DNA of 5,734 nt, from NCBI GenBank assembly GCA_027357125.1, contig DAHVVW010000150.1, positions 1-5,734 of the forward strand, written 5' to 3'. Under the pieces are notes generated by a model, which was not told the DNA's origin, ran no database searches, and saw only the letters and a list, made by a program, of their open reading frames with translations. This DNA is from Clostridiales bacterium. Its GTDB lineage: Bacteria; Bacillota; Desulfitobacteriia; Desulfitobacteriales; Desulfitobacteriaceae. The position numbers were made by a program, and so were the translations under genes. This document shows positions 1 to 5,451 of the stretch, piece after piece (the first letter of the stretch is position 1; each line of letters opens with the position of its first letter).

Positions 1-742
1 TCAGAGTCCCATGGTGGTTGATTACTTCTACATCCATGATGCCATTAAGATTTATTAAACGGGCAATCTCCACCGCTATTTCCCGAAACTCCCGTTCTAA
101 AGCTACACTTAACTCTGTAGGGGCAGAAACTCTTTTGCAGTCATAACTCCTATCCATGCCTAAATCAGTAATTTGCAAAGCTACCACTTGCCCCTTGGCA
201 CCAATTACCTCGATCGAATACGAGGGCCCTTCCAAGTACTCCTGAATCACCCAGCTACCACGGTCGCCATTTAACTTTCCGAGAAATTCGCTTAAGTCTC
301 TGGCATCATAGAACTTACGCACTCCGTGACTGCCGCTGGCAAACGAAGGTTTAGCAATCACCGGGAGCGTACAATTTGGCCAATATGCCGGTGCCGGGAT
401 TCCATGACCATGGAACAACTCGTCCGACCTTTGCTTAGACGAAGAAAGAGTATAGGCAGAATGATCAAAAGCTAGCGGAACTTGGCCTGAACGAGCAATT
501 TGCGCCAACATCTCTAAAACCGCTTGATCCTCGATCGCCGGGATGATTAGTTCCGTTTTACTGACGATTTCAGCAACCCTTTCCGGGTCAGCCGAAATCT
601 CCACCTGATAAAACTCATCACACATACCTGTAGCAGGAGCGTATGCATCCTTGTCAATCAGGACAACCTCCCAGCCCGCTTGATGAGCCAGATATGTGGC
701 CTCAACCCCTTGCAGTTTCCCGCCAATTACAGCTACCTTCAT
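1..742 (-). CDS. pylC: 3-methylornithine--L-lysine ligase PylC, 3' end cut by window edge
   Basis: This gene encodes an ATP-grasp-type ligase that joins 3-methyl-D-ornithine, made by PylB, to the epsilon-amino group of L-lysine; this is the second step of pyrrolysine synthesis in the cytoplasm. I translated it by hand. It opens MKVAVIGGKLQGVEATYL, the nucleotide-binding-like N-terminus typical of PylC (GGKLQG). The ATP-grasp core follows: VIAKPSFASGSHGVRKF (about residues 128-144), WVIQEYLEGPSYSIEVI (about 164-180) and NLNGIMDVEVI (about 231-241). The window holds 247 residues with no stop. Archaeal PylC is about 360 residues, so roughly the last third is missing. The ATG at 742-740 overlaps the pylB stop as ATGA, with GGTGG six bases upstream as a ribosome binding site, which points to translational coupling. 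The family is clear; a general carboxylate-amine ligase is the only alternative, and the pylB neighbour argues against it. Confidence 0.93.
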   Translation of the reverse strand, partial: MKVAVIGGKLQGVEATYLAHQAGWEVVLIDKDAYAPATGMCDEFYQVEISADPERVAEIVSKTELIIPAIEDQAVLEMLAQIARSGQVPLAFDHSAYTLSSSKQRSDELFHGHGIPAPAYWPNCTLPVIAKPSFASGSHGVRKFYDARDLSEFLGKLNGDRGSWVIQEYLEGPSYSIEVIGAKGQVVALQITDLGMDRSYDCKRVSAPTELSVALEREFREIAVEIARLINLNGIMDVEVINHHGTL

Positions 743-1845
743 CTTAAACCACCGAATTCCCCTACTAAGTTTACCAAACCTAAACTCGCTCTTTCCTTAT
801 CCACCCAAGCCTTATACTCTTCCGCCGTGGCGGCTGTTAGATTCATCCTTTCCAAAATCGGTAGAATCCCCTCTACTGTGCGATGCCCTTCATCGATGCC
901 TTTAGTGCTTTGGGCCACGCCCGCCAGCCCCAACTGCGGCGGAATCAAAGATGTGATAACATTTGCTCCCGCATTAATACGCGCTTGTGCTCCCTCGACC
1001 CCGTCCACATCGAGAGACGCCGGAATTAACCGTTCAGGGAACAACAGACGCATAATGGCAATAATTTTTAATTCTTTCATCCGGTCGGGGGTAGGCCAAG
1101 CACTCATGGAACTACCCTCTTGCGGTACAAAACTCATCACCCGCACCTGATGGGCTCCAAGCTTACGCATTTCTTCCAGAGAATCCGCGATATCTGCCAG
1201 ACTCTCCCCCACACCGGCCAAGATCCCTTCTTCAATCAGCAAACCGTGCCCCACAGCATGCTTCTTGCTGAGATAGCGACGGTCGTAACTCTGTTTCAGG
1301 CGCAGGCTGCTAAACAACTGTCTGTTATGGGTCTCCTGGTAGCAGGCATACCAATCTGCACCTGCTTGAGCGAATTCCTCCAGTCCCCTTTGGGAAACAA
1401 CCCCCGGCGAAATCATGACCGGCAAGCTGGTTTGGCTCTTTACTGCTTGCACTAGCTTAGCCAAGGAGTGAATTCCATCCCCATTATGATGGTAAAAAGG
1501 ATCTTCACCCAGCGTGAGGTCAATCAGGTGCACTCCGGATTCAGCCAAACGTGCAGCTGCCTCTACTATTTCCTGATCTGTTTTGCGATAGCGGTGGGGT
1601 AGACCATTTGATTTACGGAAATAGCAAAAGGTGCAGTCATTGCGACACCAAGTGGAAAAGTAGACAAATCCGTACAGGAAAAGTTTATTGCTGAAATGTC
1701 TTGCCCTCGTTTCCCTGGCTGTGTGGAAAAGGGCAGCCAGTTCTTCTTCTGTGCTTAAACTTAGAAGGAAAATTATCTCAGGTTTAGATAAGATCTCCCC
1801 CTTGGCCGCCTTAACCAAAATAGGCTCAAGATTTAGAGCGTTCAT
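739..1845 (-). CDS. pylB: 3-methylornithine synthase PylB (radical SAM)
   Basis: PylB is a radical SAM mutase that rearranges L-lysine to (3R)-3-methyl-D-ornithine, the first step of pyrrolysine synthesis. The [4Fe-4S]-binding motif is visible as FSTWCRNDCTFCYFRKSNG, giving CxxxCxxC with cysteines at about 67, 71 and 74. After it come the barrel segments HLIDLTLGEDPFYH, PVMISPGVV, WYACYQETHNRQLF and RVMSFVPQEGS, like other members of the PylB/BioB/HydE group. The length of 368 residues is slightly above the archaeal 350 or so. The frame is open up to a GTG at 1854, giving 371 residues. I prefer the ATG at 1845 because AAAGGTGG (1851-1858) sits five bases before it, whereas the GTG has only a weak site. 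The gene begins about 41 bp after mtbC with no terminator between them, and its TGA overlaps the pylC start. BioB or HydE is unlikely given the adjacent pylC and the Pyl-dependent mtbB. Confidence 0.94.
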   Translation of the reverse strand: MNALNLEPILVKAAKGEILSKPEIIFLLSLSTEEELAALFHTARETRARHFSNKLFLYGFVYFSTWCRNDCTFCYFRKSNGLPHRYRKTDQEIVEAAARLAESGVHLIDLTLGEDPFYHHNGDGIHSLAKLVQAVKSQTSLPVMISPGVVSQRGLEEFAQAGADWYACYQETHNRQLFSSLRLKQSYDRRYLSKKHAVGHGLLIEEGILAGVGESLADIADSLEEMRKLGAHQVRVMSFVPQEGSSMSAWPTPDRMKELKIIAIMRLLFPERLIPASLDVDGVEGAQARINAGANVITSLIPPQLGLAGVAQSTKGIDEGHRTVEGILPILERMNLTAATAEEYKAWVDKERASLGLVNLVGEFGGLR

Positions 1846-1850
1846 GTTGC

Positions 1851-1858
1851 CCACCTTT
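1851..1858 (-). promoter_or_regulatory. ribosome binding site deciding the pylB start
   Basis: The minus strand reads AAAGGTGG, one mismatch from AAAGGAGG, five bases before the ATG at 1845. It overlaps the in-frame GTG at 1854, which would therefore lie inside the binding site. This favours the ATG as the true start. Confidence 0.6.
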
Positions 1859-1886
1859 CCAGAAGTCCCCTTACAGATTTAATTAA

Positions 1887-2531
1887 TTATCTGCCTAACA
1901 AAGCTAAAGCCTTAGTTACCGCCTCAGCTGCGTCTTCAGCATAAGCATCGGCACCGATCCTATCAGCCCATCTCTGGGTAGCCGGTGCACCCCCGACCAT
2001 GGTCTTGAATTTGTCGCGCAGACCGTTCTTACGCAGTTCGTCTTCCAGTTTCTTTTGACCCATGAGAGTAGTGGTAAGCAAAGCGCTGGTTCCGATTATA
2101 TTGGCATCAACTTCCAGAGCTTTTTCGATGATTTTAACAGTAGGTACATCCCGTCCCAGATCATAAACCTCGATGCCCTGAGTCTTTAAAAGCGAGACTA
2201 CGATACCTTTGCCGATATCATGCACATCTCCCTCGACCGTGGCGATTACCATCTTGGCTTTTGCTTGCGGTGTGCCACCCTGAATCGCCGCATCAAGGAT
2301 GACCACAGCCGATTTCATAACCTCGGACGAAAGAATCAATTGGGGCAGAAACACTTCCCCCCTGCCGAAAAGATCTCCCATCTGACGAATACCGTAGCTA
2401 AAACCTTCACTCAGCACCTGCACCGGGTCAAAGCCTTGGGCAACGGCGCGTTCGGCAACCGCGACCGCCCGTGCTTGGTCGCACTGCAAAATTGTTTCTC
2501 TCGACTCGGCAATAATGTCTTCTATACTCAA
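1887..2531 (-). CDS. mtbC: dimethylamine corrinoid protein MtbC
   Basis: This is a small B12-binding methyl carrier that accepts the methyl group of dimethylamine from MtbB on its cobalt and passes it to a second methyltransferase not seen here. The N-terminal helical cap spans about residues 1-90 (GFSYGIRQMGDLFGRGEVFLPQLILSSEVM). The Rossmann-like cobalamin domain follows, with GDVHDIGKGI: D102, H104 (the expected lower cobalt ligand) and G107 of the DxHxxG signature. SALLTTT (149-155) and VGGAP (179-183) complete the corrinoid site. The 214 residues match the usual size of MtmC, MtbC and MttC, about 213-217. Sequence alone does not clearly separate these three; the assignment rests on mtbB lying 69 bp upstream in the same direction. 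The start is TTG at 2531-2529, chosen for the strong AAGGAGGG six bases before it; the nearby ATG at 2553-2551 is out of frame. No stop codon ambiguity is seen; it ends in TAA. Confidence 0.88.
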   Translation of the reverse strand: MSIEDIIAESRETILQCDQARAVAVAERAVAQGFDPVQVLSEGFSYGIRQMGDLFGRGEVFLPQLILSSEVMKSAVVILDAAIQGGTPQAKAKMVIATVEGDVHDIGKGIVVSLLKTQGIEVYDLGRDVPTVKIIEKALEVDANIIGTSALLTTTLMGQKKLEDELRKNGLRDKFKTMVGGAPATQRWADRIGADAYAEDAAEAVTKALALLGR

Positions 2532-2537
2532 GTTCAG

Positions 2538-2545
2538 CCCTCCTT
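2538..2545 (-). promoter_or_regulatory. strong ribosome binding site for the TTG start of mtbC
   Basis: The minus strand reads AAGGAGGG, near-perfect to the anti-Shine-Dalgarno sequence, followed by CTGAAC (six bases) and then TTG. It supports the rare TTG initiator and independent ribosome loading at mtbC, 69 bp after mtbB. Confidence 0.75.
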
Positions 2546-2562
2546 GTATACATCATAATTTT

Positions 2563-2581
2563 TTAGATTCAAATTATCTAA
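2563..2581 (-). other. small AT-rich hairpin between mtbB and mtbC
   Basis: TTAGAT and ATCTAA form a 6-bp stem around a 7-base loop in the 69-bp gap. The minus strand continues into A-rich rather than T-rich sequence, so it does not look like a terminator. It could mark an RNA-processing point, but the stem is weak and may be chance. Confidence 0.25.
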
Positions 2582-2600
2582 TGCTAGCGAATATCTCCGC

Positions 2601-3989
2601 TTACATTCCGGTTTTGCGTTTGAAATTCTCCACTGCTTGAATTTTCATGTCTAAAACTCTGGCAATATTGAATTTAGCTTCCATGCCGATTGAAGCGCCG
2701 ACCCGTGCTTGGACATGCCCAATGTCAAGCTGTTCCCTGACCTCTTTCATTACAGCTTCGTCACACAGGTCAAAAGTGGAAACTCCCACTTTAGCGGCTA
2801 CATACTCTTTTGCGTCCTTGATTTTCATGCCCTTGGTCATTTGCATACGTGCTACCAGATCTCCGGCAGTACGAATTCCGCCCATGCCCGCAGCCATCTC
2901 GTGAGTAATAGCCATACCAAAAGGATCGCCATGACCAATCTACAACCCGTCCGCCTTTCCGATCTCGACCAGCGCTTTGTCCGCCCTTGACACAGCATCC
3001 ACCGGCGGGGTGTTGGTTACCGGAATAGCTCCCACTCCCATGCCCACATTTACATGCACCGGAATGTTGGCGGCCTCCGTACAGGCCTTGACAAAAGTTA
3101 CAGCCCGGGCGATATTCCAGGCAAAGGTCATACTGCTGTTGGTGTTTATGACTGCTCCAAAGATATTGGCTCCGGCCTTTTCAGCCATTTTCACTTGTTG
3201 ATGCGGATAAAGCCCGGCTAAGCGGGTGCCATCATAATAAAGCTCGCCGTGCATGCCGAGAACGAATTCCCCAGCCATACCGAATTCGATCGCAATATCC
3301 GGATATTTTTCTTTCAGGATTTGAGCGGCTTGTAAGGTAGCGAGCACATCGGCATCACCAGATGCTCCCACGGTGTCAAAGTTGATGCCGTCCGCCCCGG
3401 ACTCATACATTCTACTGGCGACATAGACCATATCCTTGACAGCGTGTTCCACAGCCTCTTCCTGAGCGGCTTTAGCTTCCGCAATCTTGGCCAAAGGCAG
3501 AAGTTCAGACCAGTTATCAATCGGCCCGTCCGGTTTGGTGTATAAGCCCAAGTTCGGCATGGCTCCATAAAATACCGGGATAATCGTGTTAAGTTGAATA
3601 TGCTCCATCGCCTGACATTCTTCATGAATAATCGCTTTCAACTGTTTGTAGCTGTAATCCACATGGCCCAGTTCCATCGTATCTGAGCAAAATGCCCGCT
3701 CGTGGGTAAGAATAGCAGTCGACCTGTCCATCGGGATTCCGGCACGTACCGGTAATTTTAAAGTTCCAGCATCAAAACTGACAACAACTTCATCGCCGCG
3801 CTCAACTGTCACAGCTTTTTCAGGCATCGTGCAAATTTCAAAGAGACGGTCAAGCTCAGCTTCGGTAAGCGCAGGTATCTTCCCGCGATCTGCAGCGTCA
3901 CGGGTTCCCTCTTCCAAGTCAAAACGAATGTCCTCTTTGCTCATTCTGGTTGGAGATCCGTCACCGTAGCGAGTGAAAATATCACTCAT
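2601..3989 (-). CDS. mtbB: dimethylamine methyltransferase MtbB, in-frame UAG read as pyrrolysine
   Basis: MtbB demethylates dimethylamine and methylates the Co(I) corrinoid of MtbC. It should be annotated as one gene of 462 codons with pyrrolysine at residue 350 (TAG at 2940-2942), not as two. The N-terminal part (1-349) carries family segments such as THERAFCSDTMELGHVDYSYK (about 95-115), IIPVFYGAMPNLGLY (136-150), SGADGINFDTVGASGDADV (197-215) and GMAGEFVLGMHGELYYDGT (237-255). After the TAG the same frame continues as IGHGDPFGMAITHEMAAGM and runs 112 residues to a TAA, with LVARMQ and AKEYVA typical of the MtbB C-terminus. The length matches archaeal MtbB, about 467 residues with Pyl near 356. 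Start ATG at 3989 has AAGGGGGG nine bases upstream. It is the first gene of a mtbB-mtbC-pylB-pylC operon. The homology to MtbB rather than to MtmB or MttB is recalled from the family sequence, not searched. Confidence 0.93.
2940..2942 (-). other. pyrrolysine codon (UAG) at residue 350 of MtbB
   Basis: The plus strand reads cta, so TAG on the coding strand, in frame between ...KADGL and IGHGDPFGM.... In Methanosarcina MtbB, pyrrolysine occupies the same place between ...DGI/L and IGxGDP, where it is the active-site residue that binds the amine. Both flanks are conserved and no frame change is needed, so a nonsense mutation is unlikely. The pylB and pylC genes downstream support decoding. Confidence 0.92.
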
Positions 3990-3998
3990 CCTTTAATT

Positions 3999-4006
3999 CC
4001 CCCCTT
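3999..4006 (-). promoter_or_regulatory. ribosome binding site of mtbB
   Basis: The minus strand reads AAGGGGGG, then nine bases, then ATG at 3989. The run of six G is a less usual form than AGGAGG but correctly spaced. Confidence 0.6.
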
Positions 4007-4032
4007 GTTATAAGTAGATTAGACAGATTGCA

Positions 4033-4060
4033 ATTATTAGTTCTGATTATTGTTTGCCAA
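4033..4060 (-). promoter_or_regulatory. candidate sigma-A promoter of the mtbB-mtbC-pylBC operon
   Basis: On the minus strand TTGGCA (4055-4060, 5 of 6 to TTGACA) and AATAAT (4033-4038, 5 of 6 to TATAAT) are separated by 16 bp. Transcription would begin near 4026, giving a leader of about 37 bases with the ribosome binding site inside it. The -35 box lies within a dyad GTTTGGCAAAC (4052-4062), a possible operator. I looked for a sigma-54 site (GG and GC ten bases apart) at TTTGGCA and did not find one. Confidence 0.5.
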
Positions 4061-4062
4061 AC
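4052..4062. promoter_or_regulatory. dyad GTTTGNCAAAC overlapping the mtbB -35 region
   Basis: Five-base arms GTTTG and CAAAC flank a single central base. A short symmetrical site on the -35 box is a common arrangement for a repressor or activator. No regulator gene is in the window, so its role is inferred from position only. Confidence 0.35.
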
Positions 4063-4112
4063 CTCCCCCCTTTTAGTAAGACAATTTAATTAGTAGCAAA
4101 AAACATGCCATG

Positions 4113-4141
4113 AAAAAACGGGCCCCATAAAAGGCCTGTTT
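4113..4141 (-). terminator. probable intrinsic terminator downstream of the EamA transporter gene
   Basis: On the minus strand, AAACAGGCC and GGCCCGTTT form a stem of nine positions with one A-C mismatch and an 8-base loop, followed directly by T-rich sequence (T6 counting the stem end, 4113-4118). It lies about 155 bp past the transporter stop and before the mtbB promoter, so it would insulate the mtbB operon from readthrough. The stem pairs slightly better as plus-strand RNA (G-U instead of A-C), but no plus-strand gene ends here. Confidence 0.55.
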
Positions 4142-4179
4142 AAGCGGGTTTAGAGTTTATTAAGTTCAAACTTGATCAT

Positions 4180-4207
4180 GCTTAGGATGAAAAAAATCAT
4201 CCCAAGC
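4180..4207 (-). other. 11-bp hairpin in the eamA-mtbB intergenic region
   Basis: On the minus strand GCTTGGGATGA pairs with TCATCCTAAGC around a 6-base T loop; all 11 positions pair, one as G-U. On the plus strand the same position is an A-C mismatch, so the structure favours minus-strand RNA, that is the 3' untranslated region of the transporter transcript. There is no T-tract after it. It may stabilise the mRNA end or be part of a multi-hairpin terminator region. Confidence 0.45.
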
Positions 4208-4260
4208 TTTAACTAATTTTAAGAATTGTCAGAAATGCCTTTGATTTGTTTTTCTGAGTC

Positions 4261-4301
4261 CAATGAAAAATTTCATTAATTACTAATGAAATTTTTCATT
4301 G
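4261..4301. repeat. perfect 18-bp inverted repeat over the eamA stop codon
   Basis: The arms 4261-4278 and 4284-4301 are exact reverse complements with a 5-bp spacer (ATTAC). Each arm is itself a palindrome, AATGAAA-NN-TTTCATT, so the element is four alternating copies of one 7-bp word (4262, 4271, 4285, 4294) with a 23-bp period. It contains the TGA of the transporter gene at 4296-4298. The long RNA hairpin could end or protect the transcript, but there is no T-tract after it on the minus strand. It could also be a double operator site. Confidence 0.75.
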
Positions 4302-5285
4302 CTTTCGTTGGAGGCTTTGCCTCATCAAGTCGAACTGAGTTGATCTCAATGTAGAACTCGTGCTTCGCGCAGGTGCCGACATCTGAACCAGTACTACTCC
4401 GCCAATAATGATTAAGGCCGATACAATCATACTCATAGAAACCGGCTCACCGACAGTTCCCCCTAAAAACAAAGCCACCACCGGGTTAACATAAGCATAT
4501 GTTCCTGCCTTCGTGGCCGGCCATTTTTGTAATACATAGAGATAGGAACCGTACCCGACAATCGAGCCAAATACGATGAGATAAAGTGTGACTAATATTC
4601 CCGTGGCCGTAAAATGCAGTCTGGGCAGTTCCCCCAATCCGATTCCAATTAGGGCCAACATTACCCCTCCGGCTAACATCTGAATACTTAAGTTTGCCAA
4701 AGTTGAGCCCCCTGAGTCAATCCTTTGTATGTATACCGAACCAATGGCCCAAATAAAAGAAGCCAAAAGCAGAAGAATCGCTCCCCAAATATTGACCGAT
4801 GCTGCATTCTCTCCGGAAAATACTAAGAGTGACATACCACCAAATCCGAGTAACAACCCTAACCAGGCCTTAATACCCGGTTTATTGCCGCCGGGGATCA
4901 AGAATTCAATCATTGCGATAAACAACGGCCCAGTAGCAACTATGAGAGAGGTAACCCCGGAGTGAACCCACTGGGCGGTCCATACCACTAAACCTATGCC
5001 CCCCTGAAATAACAAACCCACTAGCACTTGCTGCCATATTCCCTTAATCCCTAACGGAAAAGCCTCTTTTCTTGCCATAGTGTAAACAAACAGAAGCCCT
5101 CCGGCAATAATAAATCTAATTCCGGAAAATAATTCCGGGGGAAGCTCGCTAACCCCGATTCGGTTCACCAAATAGGTTGAACCCCAAATGATTGAGACTG
5201 CCAAATAAGCTATTATTACCTTGGACTCGCCCCTAGAGCCTGCGTTTATGACCTCACCCATTTTTACGGCATTATCTGATTCCAT
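4296..5285 (-). CDS. EamA/DMT-family membrane transporter
   Basis: This is a multi-pass inner-membrane protein of the drug/metabolite transporter superfamily, built from two EamA repeats of five helices each. Hydrophobic segments lie at about residues 22-39, 52-70, 86-103, 110-130, 138-156, 165-183, 199-218, 228-247, 262-278 and 285-302, making ten helices. Family marks are IIWGSTYLVNRIG in helix 1 and the second-repeat segment AGTYAYVNPVVALFLGGTVGEP (about 260-281). The first 20 residues are a short hydrophilic leader; the last 25 or so form a polar, basic tail. At 329 residues it is slightly longer than the usual 290-310. The ATG at 5285 has GAGGAGGGG nine bases upstream. The substrate cannot be told from sequence: members export amino acids, metabolites or drugs. 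It has its own promoter and probable terminator, so it is probably not part of the mtbB operon, though it lies next to it. Confidence 0.88.
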   Translation of the reverse strand: MESDNAVKMGEVINAGSRGESKVIIAYLAVSIIWGSTYLVNRIGVSELPPELFSGIRFIIAGGLLFVYTMARKEAFPLGIKGIWQQVLVGLLFQGGIGLVVWTAQWVHSGVTSLIVATGPLFIAMIEFLIPGGNKPGIKAWLGLLLGFGGMSLLVFSGENAASVNIWGAILLLLASFIWAIGSVYIQRIDSGGSTLANLSIQMLAGGVMLALIGIGLGELPRLHFTATGILVTLYLIVFGSIVGYGSYLYVLQKWPATKAGTYAYVNPVVALFLGGTVGEPVSMSMIVSALIIIGGVVLVQMSAPARSTSSTLRSTQFDLMRQSLQRKQ

Positions 5286-5325
5286 GGCGCTAAGCCCCTC
5301 CTCTTTGTCTATCTAACCCTCGCTC

Positions 5326-5354
5326 ATCATAATGTAAAAAGAGAAACATGAAAA
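5326..5354 (-). promoter_or_regulatory. candidate promoter of the EamA transporter gene
   Basis: On the minus strand TTTTCA (5349-5354, 4 of 6 to TTGACA) and TATGAT (5326-5331, 5 of 6 to TATAAT) are 17 bp apart. A start near 5319 would leave a leader of about 34 bases holding the ribosome binding site at 5295-5303. The -35 box forms one arm of an inverted repeat, TGAAAA/TTTTCA (5349-5365). Confidence 0.4.
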
Positions 5355-5368
5355 GACTTTTTTCACAG

Positions 5369-5406
5369 AAAGAGAAAAGGAACGGCCCAAACGAAGTTGG
5401 ACCGCC
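5369..5406 (-). terminator. intrinsic terminator of the aminotransferase gene
   Basis: On the minus strand GGCGGTCCAA (5397-5406) pairs with TTGGGCCGTT (5381-5390) across a 6-base loop: ten positions, three of them G-U. It is followed by the T-rich CCTTTTCTCTTT (5369-5380). It lies about 46 bp after the aminotransferase stop and just before the transporter promoter, separating the two genes. Confidence 0.7.
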
Positions 5407-5451
5407 CATATAAAAAATAGGAGGAGGTATAACAAACTTAAACTTAAGTGT

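Larger units (their letters stand above)
3999..4080 (-). repeat. imperfect 16-bp direct repeat ending in AAGGGGGG
   Basis: CTTACTAAAAGGGGGG (minus strand, 4065-4080) and CTTATAACAAGGGGGG (3999-4014) agree at 13 of 16 bases and lie 66 bp apart in the mtbB upstream region. The lower copy contains the mtbB ribosome binding site; the upper copy is followed by no start codon and lies just upstream of the candidate promoter. It may be a protein-binding site pair, a local duplication or chance. Confidence 0.3.
3990..4295. other. 306-bp intergenic region between eamA and mtbB
   Basis: No coding sequence is supported here. It holds, in transcription order, most of the inverted repeat at 4261-4301, the hairpin at 4180-4207, the terminator at 4113-4141, the dyad and promoter at 4033-4062 and the mtbB ribosome binding site at 3999-4006. 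I looked for a tRNA-Pyl gene around the CTCTAAA at about 4149-4155 (minus strand) and for a cobalamin riboswitch, and found neither. Confidence 0.6.

Noticed and set aside
680..1455. Plus-strand open frames at 680-1150 and 1120-1455
   Set aside because: They lie antisense to pylB and the pylC start, with low-complexity translations and no recognisable domain; both are shadows of well-supported genes.
1852..1854. GTG at 1854 as the pylB start
   Set aside because: It lies inside the AAAGGTGG binding site that correctly spaces the ATG at 1845; it cannot be fully excluded and would add only three residues.
2601..2915. A separate 104-residue gene with an ATG at 2915
   Set aside because: It is the C-terminal part of MtbB, in the same frame as the upstream part, and the conserved IGHGDPFG preceding this methionine belongs to the same protein. 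There is no convincing ribosome binding site for an independent start.
3314..3625. Second minus-strand frame of 103 residues inside mtbB
   Set aside because: It is a +1-type shadow wholly within the conserved mtbB frame and has no plausible protein family.
3990..4080. A sigma-54 promoter at TTTGGCA upstream of mtbB
   Set aside because: The required GC dinucleotide ten bases after the GG is absent; the next TTGC is far too distant.
4130..4207. A pylT (tRNA-Pyl) gene around the minus-strand CTCTAAA at about 4149-4155
   Set aside because: The bases on either side do not form an anticodon stem, and no acceptor stem or T-arm with GGTTC-like sequence is present. It is probably a chance match.
3990..4295. 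A cobalamin riboswitch ahead of the corrinoid-dependent operon
   Set aside because: No B12-box-like sequence is seen, and the leader from the candidate promoter would be only about 37 bases.
5418..5428. Plus-strand AGGAGGAGG resembling a ribosome binding site
   Set aside because: No start codon with a coherent reading frame follows it; the region is the 3' untranslated end of the minus-strand aminotransferase gene.
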